Part shown: positions 38,854 to 45,625 of the stretch, in pieces
Layout: the number at the start of each line of letters is the position of its first letter
Position numbering within the stretch: position 1 is the first letter of the stretch
Origin: CAVAWX01 sp963614215
GTDB lineage: Bacteria; Actinomycetota; Coriobacteriia; Coriobacteriales; QAMH01
Direction of reading: 5' to 3'
Assembly (NCBI GenBank): GCA_963614215.1
Contig: CAVECB010000002.1
Location: forward strand, 1-64,000
Length of the DNA stretch: 64,000 nucleotides
The notes under the pieces: generated by a model
Seen by the model: the letters and a program-made list of their open reading frames with translations, nothing else
Told to the model about the DNA's origin: nothing
Databases searched by the model: none
Position numbers and translations under genes: made by a program

Positions 38854-38886
38854 GCAACCCCGTCGCAACCCTGTCATAACGACAAA
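38854..38886. repeat. 33-bp dispersed repeat, copy R2 (before DUF4417 gene)
   Basis: GCAACCCCGTC, GCAACCCTGTC, ATAACGACAAA: two near-identical 11-mers plus a dyad tail. It is 30/33 identical to R1 and ends 105 bp before the DUF4417 start, nearly the same distance as R1 to the toxin start. Confidence 0.85.
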
Positions 38887-38991
38887 TACCGCCCCAAAAG
38901 CGAAGCTGTCGCAAGGACAGGACGAGAAGATGCACGGCGCTCGGTTCTTGTTCCTTGTTAAAAAAAGGCCGGCAGATGACGAGGTTTGACT

Positions 38992-39858
38992 ATGTTACAC
39001 AAGCACAGAGCGCAAGGGTCCTCCCCCGTGCGTCCGGACGTCGAGGACATCAGGACATGGAATGCGTTCATGCTCGACGGGGCAAAATACGACAGGCACG
39101 ACATCCCAAGGTGCCCAACGACAGCGCGACACGTCCCCGAGCACATGATCACCTGGCGCGAAGCAAAAGAAATGTACAACGACGCCATGCGCCGAAGAGA
39201 CGCGAGCTTTTTCTGCGACGCGTTCGTGTGTTTCTACCTCGATGATTATCGTTTCGACGGCCCGAAAAAAGGGATATGGACATGCCCGGAATCCGTCGAG
39301 AGAACACTGCGCCATTTTGACGGGGTCGTCACTCCCGATTTTTCGACATACCAAGACTTCCCCGAATTCCTGAAGGGCTACAACACGTTGCGTATGCGCC
39401 AGTTCGGATACTGGCTGGGGCGTCTCGGACACCAGGTCGTGAACAACGTGCGCTGGGGCACGAGCGAAACCTGGGATTACTGTTTCAATGGAATCGACAG
39501 AAACTCCATGGTCTGCGTGGGAACTGTCGGCGGCAACCCCAAAAAGCTCGAAGACAGGGCGCGTTTCAACAACGGGTTTTATGAAATGATAAAACGCCTG
39601 CAGCCAAACTGTATTCTTGTGTACGGATCGAGCAGGTACCCGTGTTTTGAGAAAGCTCGCGCTTCTGGAATCCGAATCGTCTCCTATGAAGGGAAAACAT
39701 CGAAGAGTTTCGGCAGGATTCAAAAAGCAAGGTCGTCTATGACGGCTTGCTCGGCAACCACAAAAATCCTTCCATGGACGTCGGCACCCTGCACCGTCTA
39801 CCATGCAGCGTCCTGTCGGAAACAAGGGGTTTCCCCGCTCCTTCGAACGAACGGGTGA
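38992..39858 (+). CDS. DUF4417-domain protein (phage/mobile-element associated)
   Basis: 288 residues from the ATG at 38992, eight bases after GAGG. The core (FVCFYLDDYRFDGPKKGIWTCPES, FDGVVTPDFSTYQDFP, RMRQFGYWLGRLGHQVVNNVRWG, PNCILVYGS) matches DUF4417 proteins common on phages and integrative elements; function unknown. After about residue 240 the sequence looks less protein-like, and another frame (EEFRQDSKSKVVYDGLLGNH...) reads better, so a late frameshift may have changed the tail. The 3' end overlaps the convergent macro-like gene by about 120 bp. Confidence 0.72.
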   Translation: MLHKHRAQGSSPVRPDVEDIRTWNAFMLDGAKYDRHDIPRCPTTARHVPEHMITWREAKEMYNDAMRRRDASFFCDAFVCFYLDDYRFDGPKKGIWTCPESVERTLRHFDGVVTPDFSTYQDFPEFLKGYNTLRMRQFGYWLGRLGHQVVNNVRWGTSETWDYCFNGIDRNSMVCVGTVGGNPKKLEDRARFNNGFYEMIKRLQPNCILVYGSSRYPCFEKARASGIRIVSYEGKTSKSFGRIQKARSSMTACSATTKILPWTSAPCTVYHAASCRKQGVSPLLRTNG

Positions 39859-40390
39859 CATGCGTCTGAAATGTCGTGTCGACGCAAATGACGATAATGC
39901 TCTTCTCACGTCTTCTGTTTTCAAATCCACGGGCGAAAATATCCCCGGAAACCAAAGACAGGGAAGCCGTACCGCGTTTCCACAGGCAAGACTCCCGCCT
40001 TTGTCTGTTGTTCGTCCTCGTCGCAAACAACACAGAGGAAGCCAGAAGCAGTGCGCTGTCTTCATCTATCTCGGCAAGAGCATCGAGCGCTTCCTTTTGA
40101 GCCGTCTGATCGCAAAGGGAAGCGATACCCCCTTTTAAGGAGACAAAATCCTCCTCGTCGAGCAAATCGTTGACAAAGCCCTCGTATTCCCGTGCAAGCC
40201 TTTTTGGAATCTCGATATGCTCTGCCGCCGTACGCAAAACCGTCGGCACATCGTCTTTTCCAGCAAGTATGCGACTGGTCCTAGATTTGTCGAAATGAAT
40301 AGGGTCACCATTTTTATTGTGTGCTCCGTCTAGCCGCAGCAGCGGCTGAACCATCTCGTTGAAGAGTCGTTCATTCGAGACATCAGACAC
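39737..40390 (-). CDS. TIR-partner protein: helical domain plus truncated macro-like (ThsA-macro type) domain
   Basis: 217 residues from a GTG at 40390 (a TTG two codons earlier is also possible), overlapping the stop of the TIR gene by eight bases. Residues 1-130 are predicted helical (FNEMVQPLLRLDGAHNKNGD, FDKSRTSRILAGKDDVP). Residues 141-200 resemble the start of the macro domain seen in Thoeris ThsA-type proteins: LVSGDIF, then IIVICVDTTFQTHVT, then PLVSDRTLHGR. The protein stops soon after, whereas a full macro domain needs roughly another 80-100 residues including its glycine-rich loop. A different frame continues (DVHGRIFVVAEQAVIDDLAF), so a frameshift or truncation is likely. The macro assignment is from pattern memory. 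Confidence 0.55.
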   Translation of the reverse strand: MSDVSNERLFNEMVQPLLRLDGAHNKNGDPIHFDKSRTSRILAGKDDVPTVLRTAAEHIEIPKRLAREYEGFVNDLLDEEDFVSLKGGIASLCDQTAQKEALDALAEIDEDSALLLASSVLFATRTNNRQRRESCLWKRGTASLSLVSGDIFARGFENRRREKSIIVICVDTTFQTHVTRSFEGAGKPLVSDRTLHGRRCRVPTSMEGFLWLPSKPS

Positions 40391-40883
40391 ACACAAATCT
40401 TAAAGCAACGGCCAACCAGTTTTTCTCCATGGGAATATGCAGCGAGGGAACCATGTCCATGTATTCCGCAAAATGCGGAATCCTCTTCCAAATCGAAATC
40501 AGCTCCTCGCAGGGATGCTCGGACAGGCCGCCCTCGGGATAAACTACGATTACGGGTAATCCAAGTTCGCCGATGCCGTACCTCAGCTCTTCGGAAAGGG
40601 CGCGGCTCGCCCGCGTGTGGGTACTCAGAATCAAAATGATGTTTTTTGAGGCCCTGAGCCTTTCGTGCAAACGCGGCTTCAGGGTGTGTTCCCAGTCGCT
40701 ATCATCGCGCACTCCATAGGTTTTCTCGTGTGCATCTATGAAAGGAAAGGAGCTGTCCTCTGCTTTCCACGCCGTTAAAATCCGGTAGTAACAGAAATCG
40801 TACGCTCCGTTCGGGCCGAGGTTTCCCGACGAAAACTGCTCATCCACGTAAAATGCCACGTAGTTAGCATTTCTATACCCCAT
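40383..40883 (-). CDS. TIR-domain protein, ThsB-like (MTH538 type)
   Basis: 166 residues; GGAGGAG lies just before the ATG. The sequence NYVAFYV, DFCYYRILTAWKAEDSSFPFIDAH, SDWEHTLKPRLHERLRASKNIILILS, SRALSEELRYGIGELGLPVIVVYPE is the TIR-like fold of Thoeris ThsB proteins. The glutamates in SEELRYGI are candidates for the NAD-cleaving residue. In Thoeris, ThsB senses phage and makes a cyclic ADP-ribose signal for an effector. It is the first gene of a two-gene unit with the macro-like partner. The role in defence is inferred from family and neighbourhood. Confidence 0.88.
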   Translation of the reverse strand: MGYRNANYVAFYVDEQFSSGNLGPNGAYDFCYYRILTAWKAEDSSFPFIDAHEKTYGVRDDSDWEHTLKPRLHERLRASKNIILILSTHTRASRALSEELRYGIGELGLPVIVVYPEGGLSEHPCEELISIWKRIPHFAEYMDMVPSLHIPMEKNWLAVALRFVCV

Positions 40884-40983
40884 GCAATCTCCTCCGTCTC
40901 TTCACAGCCATCAAACAAAGCTCGTACAGACTCTAGCAAGAACCTCGGACACGAAAATCGAAGAAATTTTCGCGGTAAAGGGG

Positions 40984-41083
40984 CTGGCAGGTGGGGCATA
41001 GGCGCAGCTCTCGCAATGGCAGAATGCGAAAGCGAGAGCTCGGGATTCCCTGTTTACAGGGACCCTGGCAGCTGGTGGCATAG
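40984..41083. repeat. Imperfect 81-bp direct repeat with hairpins, upstream of TIR gene
   Basis: CTGGCAGGTGGGGCATAG at 40984 recurs as CTGGCAGCTGGTGGCATAG at 41065. Between them is a 9-bp perfect inverted repeat (AGCTCTCGC 41006-41014, GCGAGAGCT 41032-41040) and CCCTG/CAGGG arms at 41048-41061. It fills much of the gap between the restriction enzyme stop and the TIR start and could form a structured RNA on either strand. Confidence 0.6.
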
Positions 41084-41117
41084 CGAAAGAGCTCCTCGCG
41101 CTTGCCGGACGGCTTAA

Positions 41118-43895
41118 CTAGGTGGCGGTTTTTTGGGCGTAGAGCTTGAAGAGGTGGGCGACGATGCGCTCCTCGTCGCCGCCGAAATCGACGCCGTAGG
41201 CCGCCTCCACCGCCGCATCGAGGGCAGCGTGCGCAGCCATGAGATCGGGAAAAAAGAATTCGTTGTCCGGGTCATAGAGCTTGGCAAGAGTCGCGCCGGC
41301 GCATAGGTTGCGAGCGTCAAGCACCAACTGAGCAGCTCTCTCAACACCCGCGTGCGCGGCATCAGTAGCATTGGGAAAGACAAAGCTGTTGTAAACGGCA
41401 GGTGCATAGCTGTAGCTACTTCCGAGACGCCCGGCTACTACCCGCATCCAGGCATTGTGAAACCGCGAAGAGAGCAAGCCAAAAAGAAACAAGCTGTCCG
41501 TCGGGATGAAACGCAGCTTGTTGGACGCAATCACATTTGATTGCACATACCCAATAGGAATATAGCGCCGCCTCTCACTCGACACCTCTGGCACGGCCAA
41601 ATAATCCGTCTTAGGCTGGCGGTTCTGCGTGAACAGCATCGGCGTTGCTGCAGCCTCGCACACGGATTTAGTAGGGCTCTTAGCACGCATCTGCGCAACG
41701 GTAGCCAAACGCTCGCGAATCTCGGGAAAAGTGAAGCGAGACATGTCGGCACCGTCAAACCATAGGCACCACCTGTCTCCGCCGTTCAGAAACTCCTTGC
41801 CGCCTACATAAGGTCTAATCACCTCATTCATCACGGGATATTTCGCGATGAGTCGTGCACGCTCTGCCCCGTTCAATATGAGATTGCCGCCGTCGGTCGG
41901 CTGACTACCCTTGGTCATCTTGGGAGCGCCCAAATTAATCGGTTTACCTCGGTTTTCAATAAATACGTCAGGCGCGGCAGAAAGATATCCGTTGATATGT
42001 GCAACTTCGTGCGAACTGCCGACAGAATACAACTTCTTGGCAGAAGCATTCGCCATGCCAAAGCCGACTATCACAACATGAACGTGTGCTCCATCATTCG
42101 AGGCGCTATTCCAAACAAAAGATGGCCAAGCGAAGTTTATTTCCACCCCACGTGATGCGAGGTGCTTCCAGAGGATGCCGACGGATTCGCCTTGACACAC
42201 CGAGTTTGTCGAGACAAAAGCGCAGCTCGCCCGTCCTCCTTCGAGATATTCAGTAGCTTTCTCGAACCAGCAACAAGCATAGTCCAATTTTCCATGAGCG
42301 GGCACATCCGTGAAAACAAGCTCCATATCCCTTTGTTGTGCTTCGTTTCGCCACTGGTGTCCGACAAAGGGCGGGTTGCCTATGACGTAGCTCACCTCGG
42401 CGGCATCCACCACGTCGTTCCAGTCGATGCGCAAAGCATTGGCCTGCACGATGCCGCCGTAGTCTTTAAGCGGCAGCTCCTCGTAGACGCGGCGGGTGAC
42501 CTTGGCCGTGTCGGCGTCGGCCTGTTTTTCGGCAATCCATAGCGCGGTGCGGGCCACGCAGCAGGCGAAATCTTCCAGCTCGATGCCGTGGAAATTCGCC
42601 AGGCTCACGAGCACGTCGCGCTCGCCCATTTCTTCAAAGCTCATACCCATCTGCTCACCGGCAAGCTCGAAGAGGATGCGGTTTTCCAGTGCACGCAGCG
42701 AAAGGTAGCTTTCCGTCAGGAAGTTGCCCGAGCCGCAGGCCGGGTCGAGCACGCATATGCGCCCGAGCTTTTCATGCAGCTTCTTAAGCGCCTTCGTGCG
42801 GGCGCCGCTGACCCGCGATGCGGCGCAGGCCTCCTCGAACTCTGCTTGCAGCGCATCCATGAACAGCGGGTCTATGACCTTGTGGATGTTTTGCGGGCTG
42901 GTGAAGTGCTGGCCGTTCGCGCGGCGCGCGTCGTGGGAGAGCGCACCTTCGAAAATGGAGCCGAAGACGGTGGGGCTGACGACCGACCAGTCAAGGCTGT
43001 CGCAGCCGTCTTTCAACAAGGTCTTGCGGAACTTTTCACTCAGCGGCGGAATCTCGGTACGCTCGCGAAAGAGGCCACCGTTCATGTACGGGAGCGGCTT
43101 GAGCCACTCCTCCGCATAAGGGTCGCGGGCCTCGGGCGGCGTGTCCAGCCACACGAAGAGGTCTTTCAGGCCGCGGCGCAGGTCGGGCGCCTTGTAGTGG
43201 TCCACGTAGTCGCGAAAAGCGTTCGGCGCCAGGAGGCCAGCGTCCTCGCAAAACATGAGAAACATCAGGCGCGTCATCAGCACGGAGAGTGCATGGTGGT
43301 TTTCGGACGTGTCGGCGTCGTCGAAGGAGGCTGCGGCCAGGTCGTGCAGGGCGGCCATGATTCTGCCGGCGTCTTTGGAGACGGCTTGGGCGAGGGTGGC
43401 CGGGGCCTCGCCTACGCCTTTCAGGAACTGGACGGCGGGCAGGTTTTTCGCCAGCTCGCAAAGGGGCAGGCAAAACCGCGGCTCGTTCTTGCACAAGGCG
43501 TCGTCCTCGCGGTCGTAGACCCACATCTCGGAAAAGTTGCAGGCCACGATGTAGCGCGGCTGCTCGGAGAGGTTCATGCCCTGCGCGTAGGCGAGCGCCT
43601 GCTGGGCGGGGGTGACCATGCGGCCCTGGCGTTTTTCCGGTTTCGCCAAATCGATGCCGAGCGATTTTTGCTCGACGATGACGCCTGCCGAGGGCACCAG
43701 CACGTCGATGTAGCCCTTATGCTCGCTTGCAGCGGTGGCCACGGGCACCTCGAAGCGCAGGCGCGAGATGGCATCCGGGCAGTCCAGCACGTCTTGGAAA
43801 AAGGCAATCCAGAAGCGCTGGGTGTCTTGGTTCTCGTCGCCCTTGCCCGCCCACTCGCGCGCGAACTTCTCCGCGTCTGCCTTCGTGCCCGCCAC
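41118..43895 (-). CDS. Type IIL (MmeI-like) restriction-modification enzyme
   Basis: 925 residues from a GTG at 43895 with AAAGGGG upstream; a TTG 60 bp earlier is less likely. N-terminal nuclease: D64 in GYIDVLVP and E75-x-K77 in VIVEQKS give the D-x10-ExK motif of MmeI-type enzymes. A helical connector leads to an amino-methyltransferase with motif I DPACGSGNFL (about 384) and catalytic NPPFVGHQ (about 507), then a target-recognition region and C-terminal helices. One chain thus cuts and methylates DNA, needing no partner. No stop or frameshift is seen, so it should be active. It lies in the defence island beside the TIR gene. Confidence 0.92.
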   Translation of the reverse strand: MAGTKADAEKFAREWAGKGDENQDTQRFWIAFFQDVLDCPDAISRLRFEVPVATAASEHKGYIDVLVPSAGVIVEQKSLGIDLAKPEKRQGRMVTPAQQALAYAQGMNLSEQPRYIVACNFSEMWVYDREDDALCKNEPRFCLPLCELAKNLPAVQFLKGVGEAPATLAQAVSKDAGRIMAALHDLAAASFDDADTSENHHALSVLMTRLMFLMFCEDAGLLAPNAFRDYVDHYKAPDLRRGLKDLFVWLDTPPEARDPYAEEWLKPLPYMNGGLFRERTEIPPLSEKFRKTLLKDGCDSLDWSVVSPTVFGSIFEGALSHDARRANGQHFTSPQNIHKVIDPLFMDALQAEFEEACAASRVSGARTKALKKLHEKLGRICVLDPACGSGNFLTESYLSLRALENRILFELAGEQMGMSFEEMGERDVLVSLANFHGIELEDFACCVARTALWIAEKQADADTAKVTRRVYEELPLKDYGGIVQANALRIDWNDVVDAAEVSYVIGNPPFVGHQWRNEAQQRDMELVFTDVPAHGKLDYACCWFEKATEYLEGGRASCAFVSTNSVCQGESVGILWKHLASRGVEINFAWPSFVWNSASNDGAHVHVVIVGFGMANASAKKLYSVGSSHEVAHINGYLSAAPDVFIENRGKPINLGAPKMTKGSQPTDGGNLILNGAERARLIAKYPVMNEVIRPYVGGKEFLNGGDRWCLWFDGADMSRFTFPEIRERLATVAQMRAKSPTKSVCEAAATPMLFTQNRQPKTDYLAVPEVSSERRRYIPIGYVQSNVIASNKLRFIPTDSLFLFGLLSSRFHNAWMRVVAGRLGSSYSYAPAVYNSFVFPNATDAAHAGVERAAQLVLDARNLCAGATLAKLYDPDNEFFFPDLMAAHAALDAAVEAAYGVDFGGDEERIVAHLFKLYAQKTAT

Positions 43896-44052
43896 GTGCT
43901 CGCCCCTTTCCTTTGCGCCGCGCTTTTGGTGCCGTGCTTTTGGTGCCGTTTTCAAACGCCATGCTTTTCGGCACGCGCCCCTCGCTTCGAACGCCGCCCC
44001 GAAGCTTGCCTTCTGAGGGCAGATTGTACGGCATGGAAAAGACGGCCGGGCC

Positions 44053-44233
44053 TTACAGAAACGCCGCCATGTAGACCGGGCAATACGCCACGGCTCCGTC
44101 GACCGAAAGATTGCCCTCGTGCAAGACGAGCGCTTCCTCGATTCCGTAATTCGCGGTGGAAAGCACCTTTCCGAGCGCCACGTGGCGCCTGTATCCCTTG
44201 CCCGATTTCACCTCCACCGGCACGACCCTGCCA
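44053..44233 (-). pseudogene. C-terminal remnant of an AAA ATPase (DUF4143 type), copy 1
   Basis: On the minus strand the frame reads GRVVPVEVKSGKGYRRH, then ALGKVLSTANYGIEEALVL, ending VAYCPVYMAAFL and TAA. This is the C-terminal end of ATP-binding proteins with DUF4143 (the VLPIEVKSGK type). Nothing of the ATPase core remains: the sequence begins directly at a 33-bp tandem array whose units carry a TGA in this frame. Confidence 0.78.
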
Positions 44234-44320
44234 TTTTGTCAATTTGCAAACATGAAAACGGGGTGATTTTGTCAATCTGCGCGCAGGAAAAGGGGGCGAT
44301 TTTGTCAATCTGCGCACAGG
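44233..44320. repeat. 33-bp tandem repeat array, locus C
   Basis: ATTTTGTCAAT begins units at 44233, 44266 and 44299 (exact 33-bp period); the third is cut after 22 bases. Units share a palindromic core such as CTGCGCGCAG. On the minus strand one frame gives the 11-residue repeat APFSCAQIDKI. The array fuses directly to the DUF4143 remnant. Confidence 0.88.
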
Positions 44321-44340
44321 CCCCTTCTTGCAGGCGGCTC

Positions 44341-44625
44341 CTAGCGGGTTGAAGCGTCTGCAAGCGCAAGGCGCTGCGATTTTCTCCTGACAAGGGATTC
44401 GTCGAGCAGCACCTTTATGCAAGCCTGCCTGTTGATTCCCAGATATTCCGCCTCACGGTCGAGGTCTGTCAGCTGGCGCAAGTTGAAATCGACGTTCACC
44501 TTTTTCGTCTCGCGCACAGCAAACTCGCCGACGCTGCGCCGCGAGCCCGTGTCCAGATAGGGCGTGATATCGCCGCCTTCGTCAAACAATGCGTCGAATT
44601 CCTCGGCGCTAATCTTCTTGTTCAT
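44341..44625 (-). CDS. brnA: BrnA-type antitoxin
   Basis: 94 residues. Acidic N-terminus (ISAEEFDALFDEGGDITPYLD), then a ribbon-helix-helix-like C-terminus (KKVNVDFNLRQLTDLDREAEYLGINRQACIKVLLDE), the BrnA arrangement. The gene follows and overlaps brnT by 17 bp, the toxin-first order typical of BrnT/BrnA. It neutralises BrnT and represses the operon. A tandem array begins about 20 bp past its stop. Confidence 0.88.
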   Translation of the reverse strand: MNKKISAEEFDALFDEGGDITPYLDTGSRRSVGEFAVRETKKVNVDFNLRQLTDLDREAEYLGINRQACIKVLLDESLVRRKSQRLALADASTR

Positions 44626-44881
44626 ACAACTTCACCTCTTCCTTTCGAGCTCTCCTAACAGATATCAGGCGAACCGCCTCTCCCCTTAACGTGAAAATCG
44701 TCACCCACGCCTTTCCCTCCAGCTTGGAGACGAGAGCGTATCGTTTTTCGTCCTCGCTTCTCGCGTCGAGCACAATGCCTGCCTCGTCTTCCCACAGCTT
44801 TTGCGCCTCGACGAAGTCGATGCCATGTTTCGCCTTGTTTGCCGCGCTTTTATTCTCGTCAAACTCAAAGCATTGCATCAT
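44609..44881 (-). CDS. brnT: BrnT-type ribonuclease toxin
   Basis: 90 residues. The sequence FEFDENKSAANKAKHGIDFVEAQKLWED, then RYALVSKLEGKAWVTIFTLRGEAVRLISVRRARKEEVKLYE is the BrnT fold, a RelE-like RNase. It is first in the operon and preceded by a candidate operator. Starts at either of two adjacent ATGs. Confidence 0.93.
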   Translation of the reverse strand: MMQCFEFDENKSAANKAKHGIDFVEAQKLWEDEAGIVLDARSEDEKRYALVSKLEGKAWVTIFTLRGEAVRLISVRRARKEEVKLYEQED

Positions 44882-44883
44882 GC

Positions 44884-44910
44884 ATACCCCCTAGGTATAC
44901 AAAAAGTATA
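44884..44910 (-). promoter_or_regulatory. Candidate operator/promoter of brnTA
   Basis: ATACC-N5-GGTAT (44884-44898), overlapped by GTATAC and a further GTATAT at 44906-44911, lies immediately upstream of the brnT start. The AT-rich GATATACTTTTTGTATAC on the minus strand could hold the -10. Confidence 0.4.
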
Positions 44911-45000
44911 TCACAACCGCAATCCCTGAATTGCATGAAGCTTTTCGGCGGATTACAAAGCAAAGCTGCCATACACGGGCAGGTGGGTGTAAACCGGCAA

Positions 45001-45436
45001 TTAGTAGTTCAGCCCGAAGCACCACAGTGGGATAGTGTGCGCGAACGGCGCCTCAATCCCATCCTTGGCAAGGTAGGCGTGCTCCACCCCCCGCACCTGC
45101 TCTGCAATCTTGTTCCTGCCGCCCACCTCGAACGTAAGGCCGTCAATCTCGAAATCAGACACGAGCGAGGCGCACACCCTGTTGTTCACACGCATCTGGT
45201 TCAGGAAAAACGTCTCGCGCACGCTGCCCACATTCGCGCCGCTGCCCGCGAGAACGTGCACGAGCACCGGATTGTCCAGATATACCTTCTTCACCTTGCC
45301 CAAATCGGCAAAGCCCGAGTAAGCGCTTCGCAGCCGCGCTATCATCCCCGCATCTTCCATGAGAGCCAGGTATTCGTTCACGCTGTTGCGGCTGGCCTCT
45401 ATTCTCTTCGCCAGTTTCGAGACGTTCCACGATGGC
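45001..45436 (-). pseudogene. C-terminal remnant of an AAA ATPase (DUF4143 type), copy 2
   Basis: The minus-strand frame SWNVSKLAKRIEASRNSVNEYL, MEDAGMIARLRSA, DNPVLVHVLAGS, VGSVRETFFLNQMRVNN, FEVGGRNK, ending IPLWCFGLNY, is the DUF4143 half of an AAA+ ATPase, with its natural C-terminus. An in-frame TAG precedes it, and the P-loop ATPase half is missing. Upstream lies a 33-bp tandem array. It is a different subtype from copy 1, so these are two separate broken genes. Confidence 0.85.
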
Positions 45437-45440
45437 TACT

Positions 45441-45573
45441 GCTCTGCGCGCTGAGCAGTTTTAGGGAAAAATTGCTCTCTGCGCTGAGCAGTTTTAGGGA
45501 AAAATTGCTCTCTGCGTTGAGCAGTTTTAGGGAAAAATTGCTCTGTGCGTTGAACACTTTTGGAGCGCAGTAA
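45441..45573. repeat. 33-bp tandem repeat array, locus D
   Basis: GAGCAGTTTTAGGG starts at 45453, 45486 and 45519 with a degenerate fourth unit (GAACACTTTTGGAG) at 45552, all 33 bp apart. Each unit holds inverted arms (AGCAATTTTT and AAAACTGCT). On the minus strand the unit encodes NFSLKLLSAES without stops. This is the longest of the four arrays and abuts the 5' side of the second DUF4143 remnant. Confidence 0.92.
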
Positions 45574-45625
45574 AACTGTATCTCGGAGGCTGTAAGCAGG
45601 CGCTTTTTCGGATTGGCGCAGATGA

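Noticed and set aside
37799..38886. Integron attC sites flanking a cassette
   Set aside because: The repeats lack the paired GTTRRRY/RYYYAAC ends and no integron integrase is in the window.
45001..45381. Intact small gene of 126 codons
   Set aside because: It matches only the C-terminal part of DUF4143 ATPases; the related sequence continues upstream to an in-frame stop, so it is a remnant.
45441..45573. CRISPR array
   Set aside because: The 33-bp units follow each other with no spacers and no cas genes are near.
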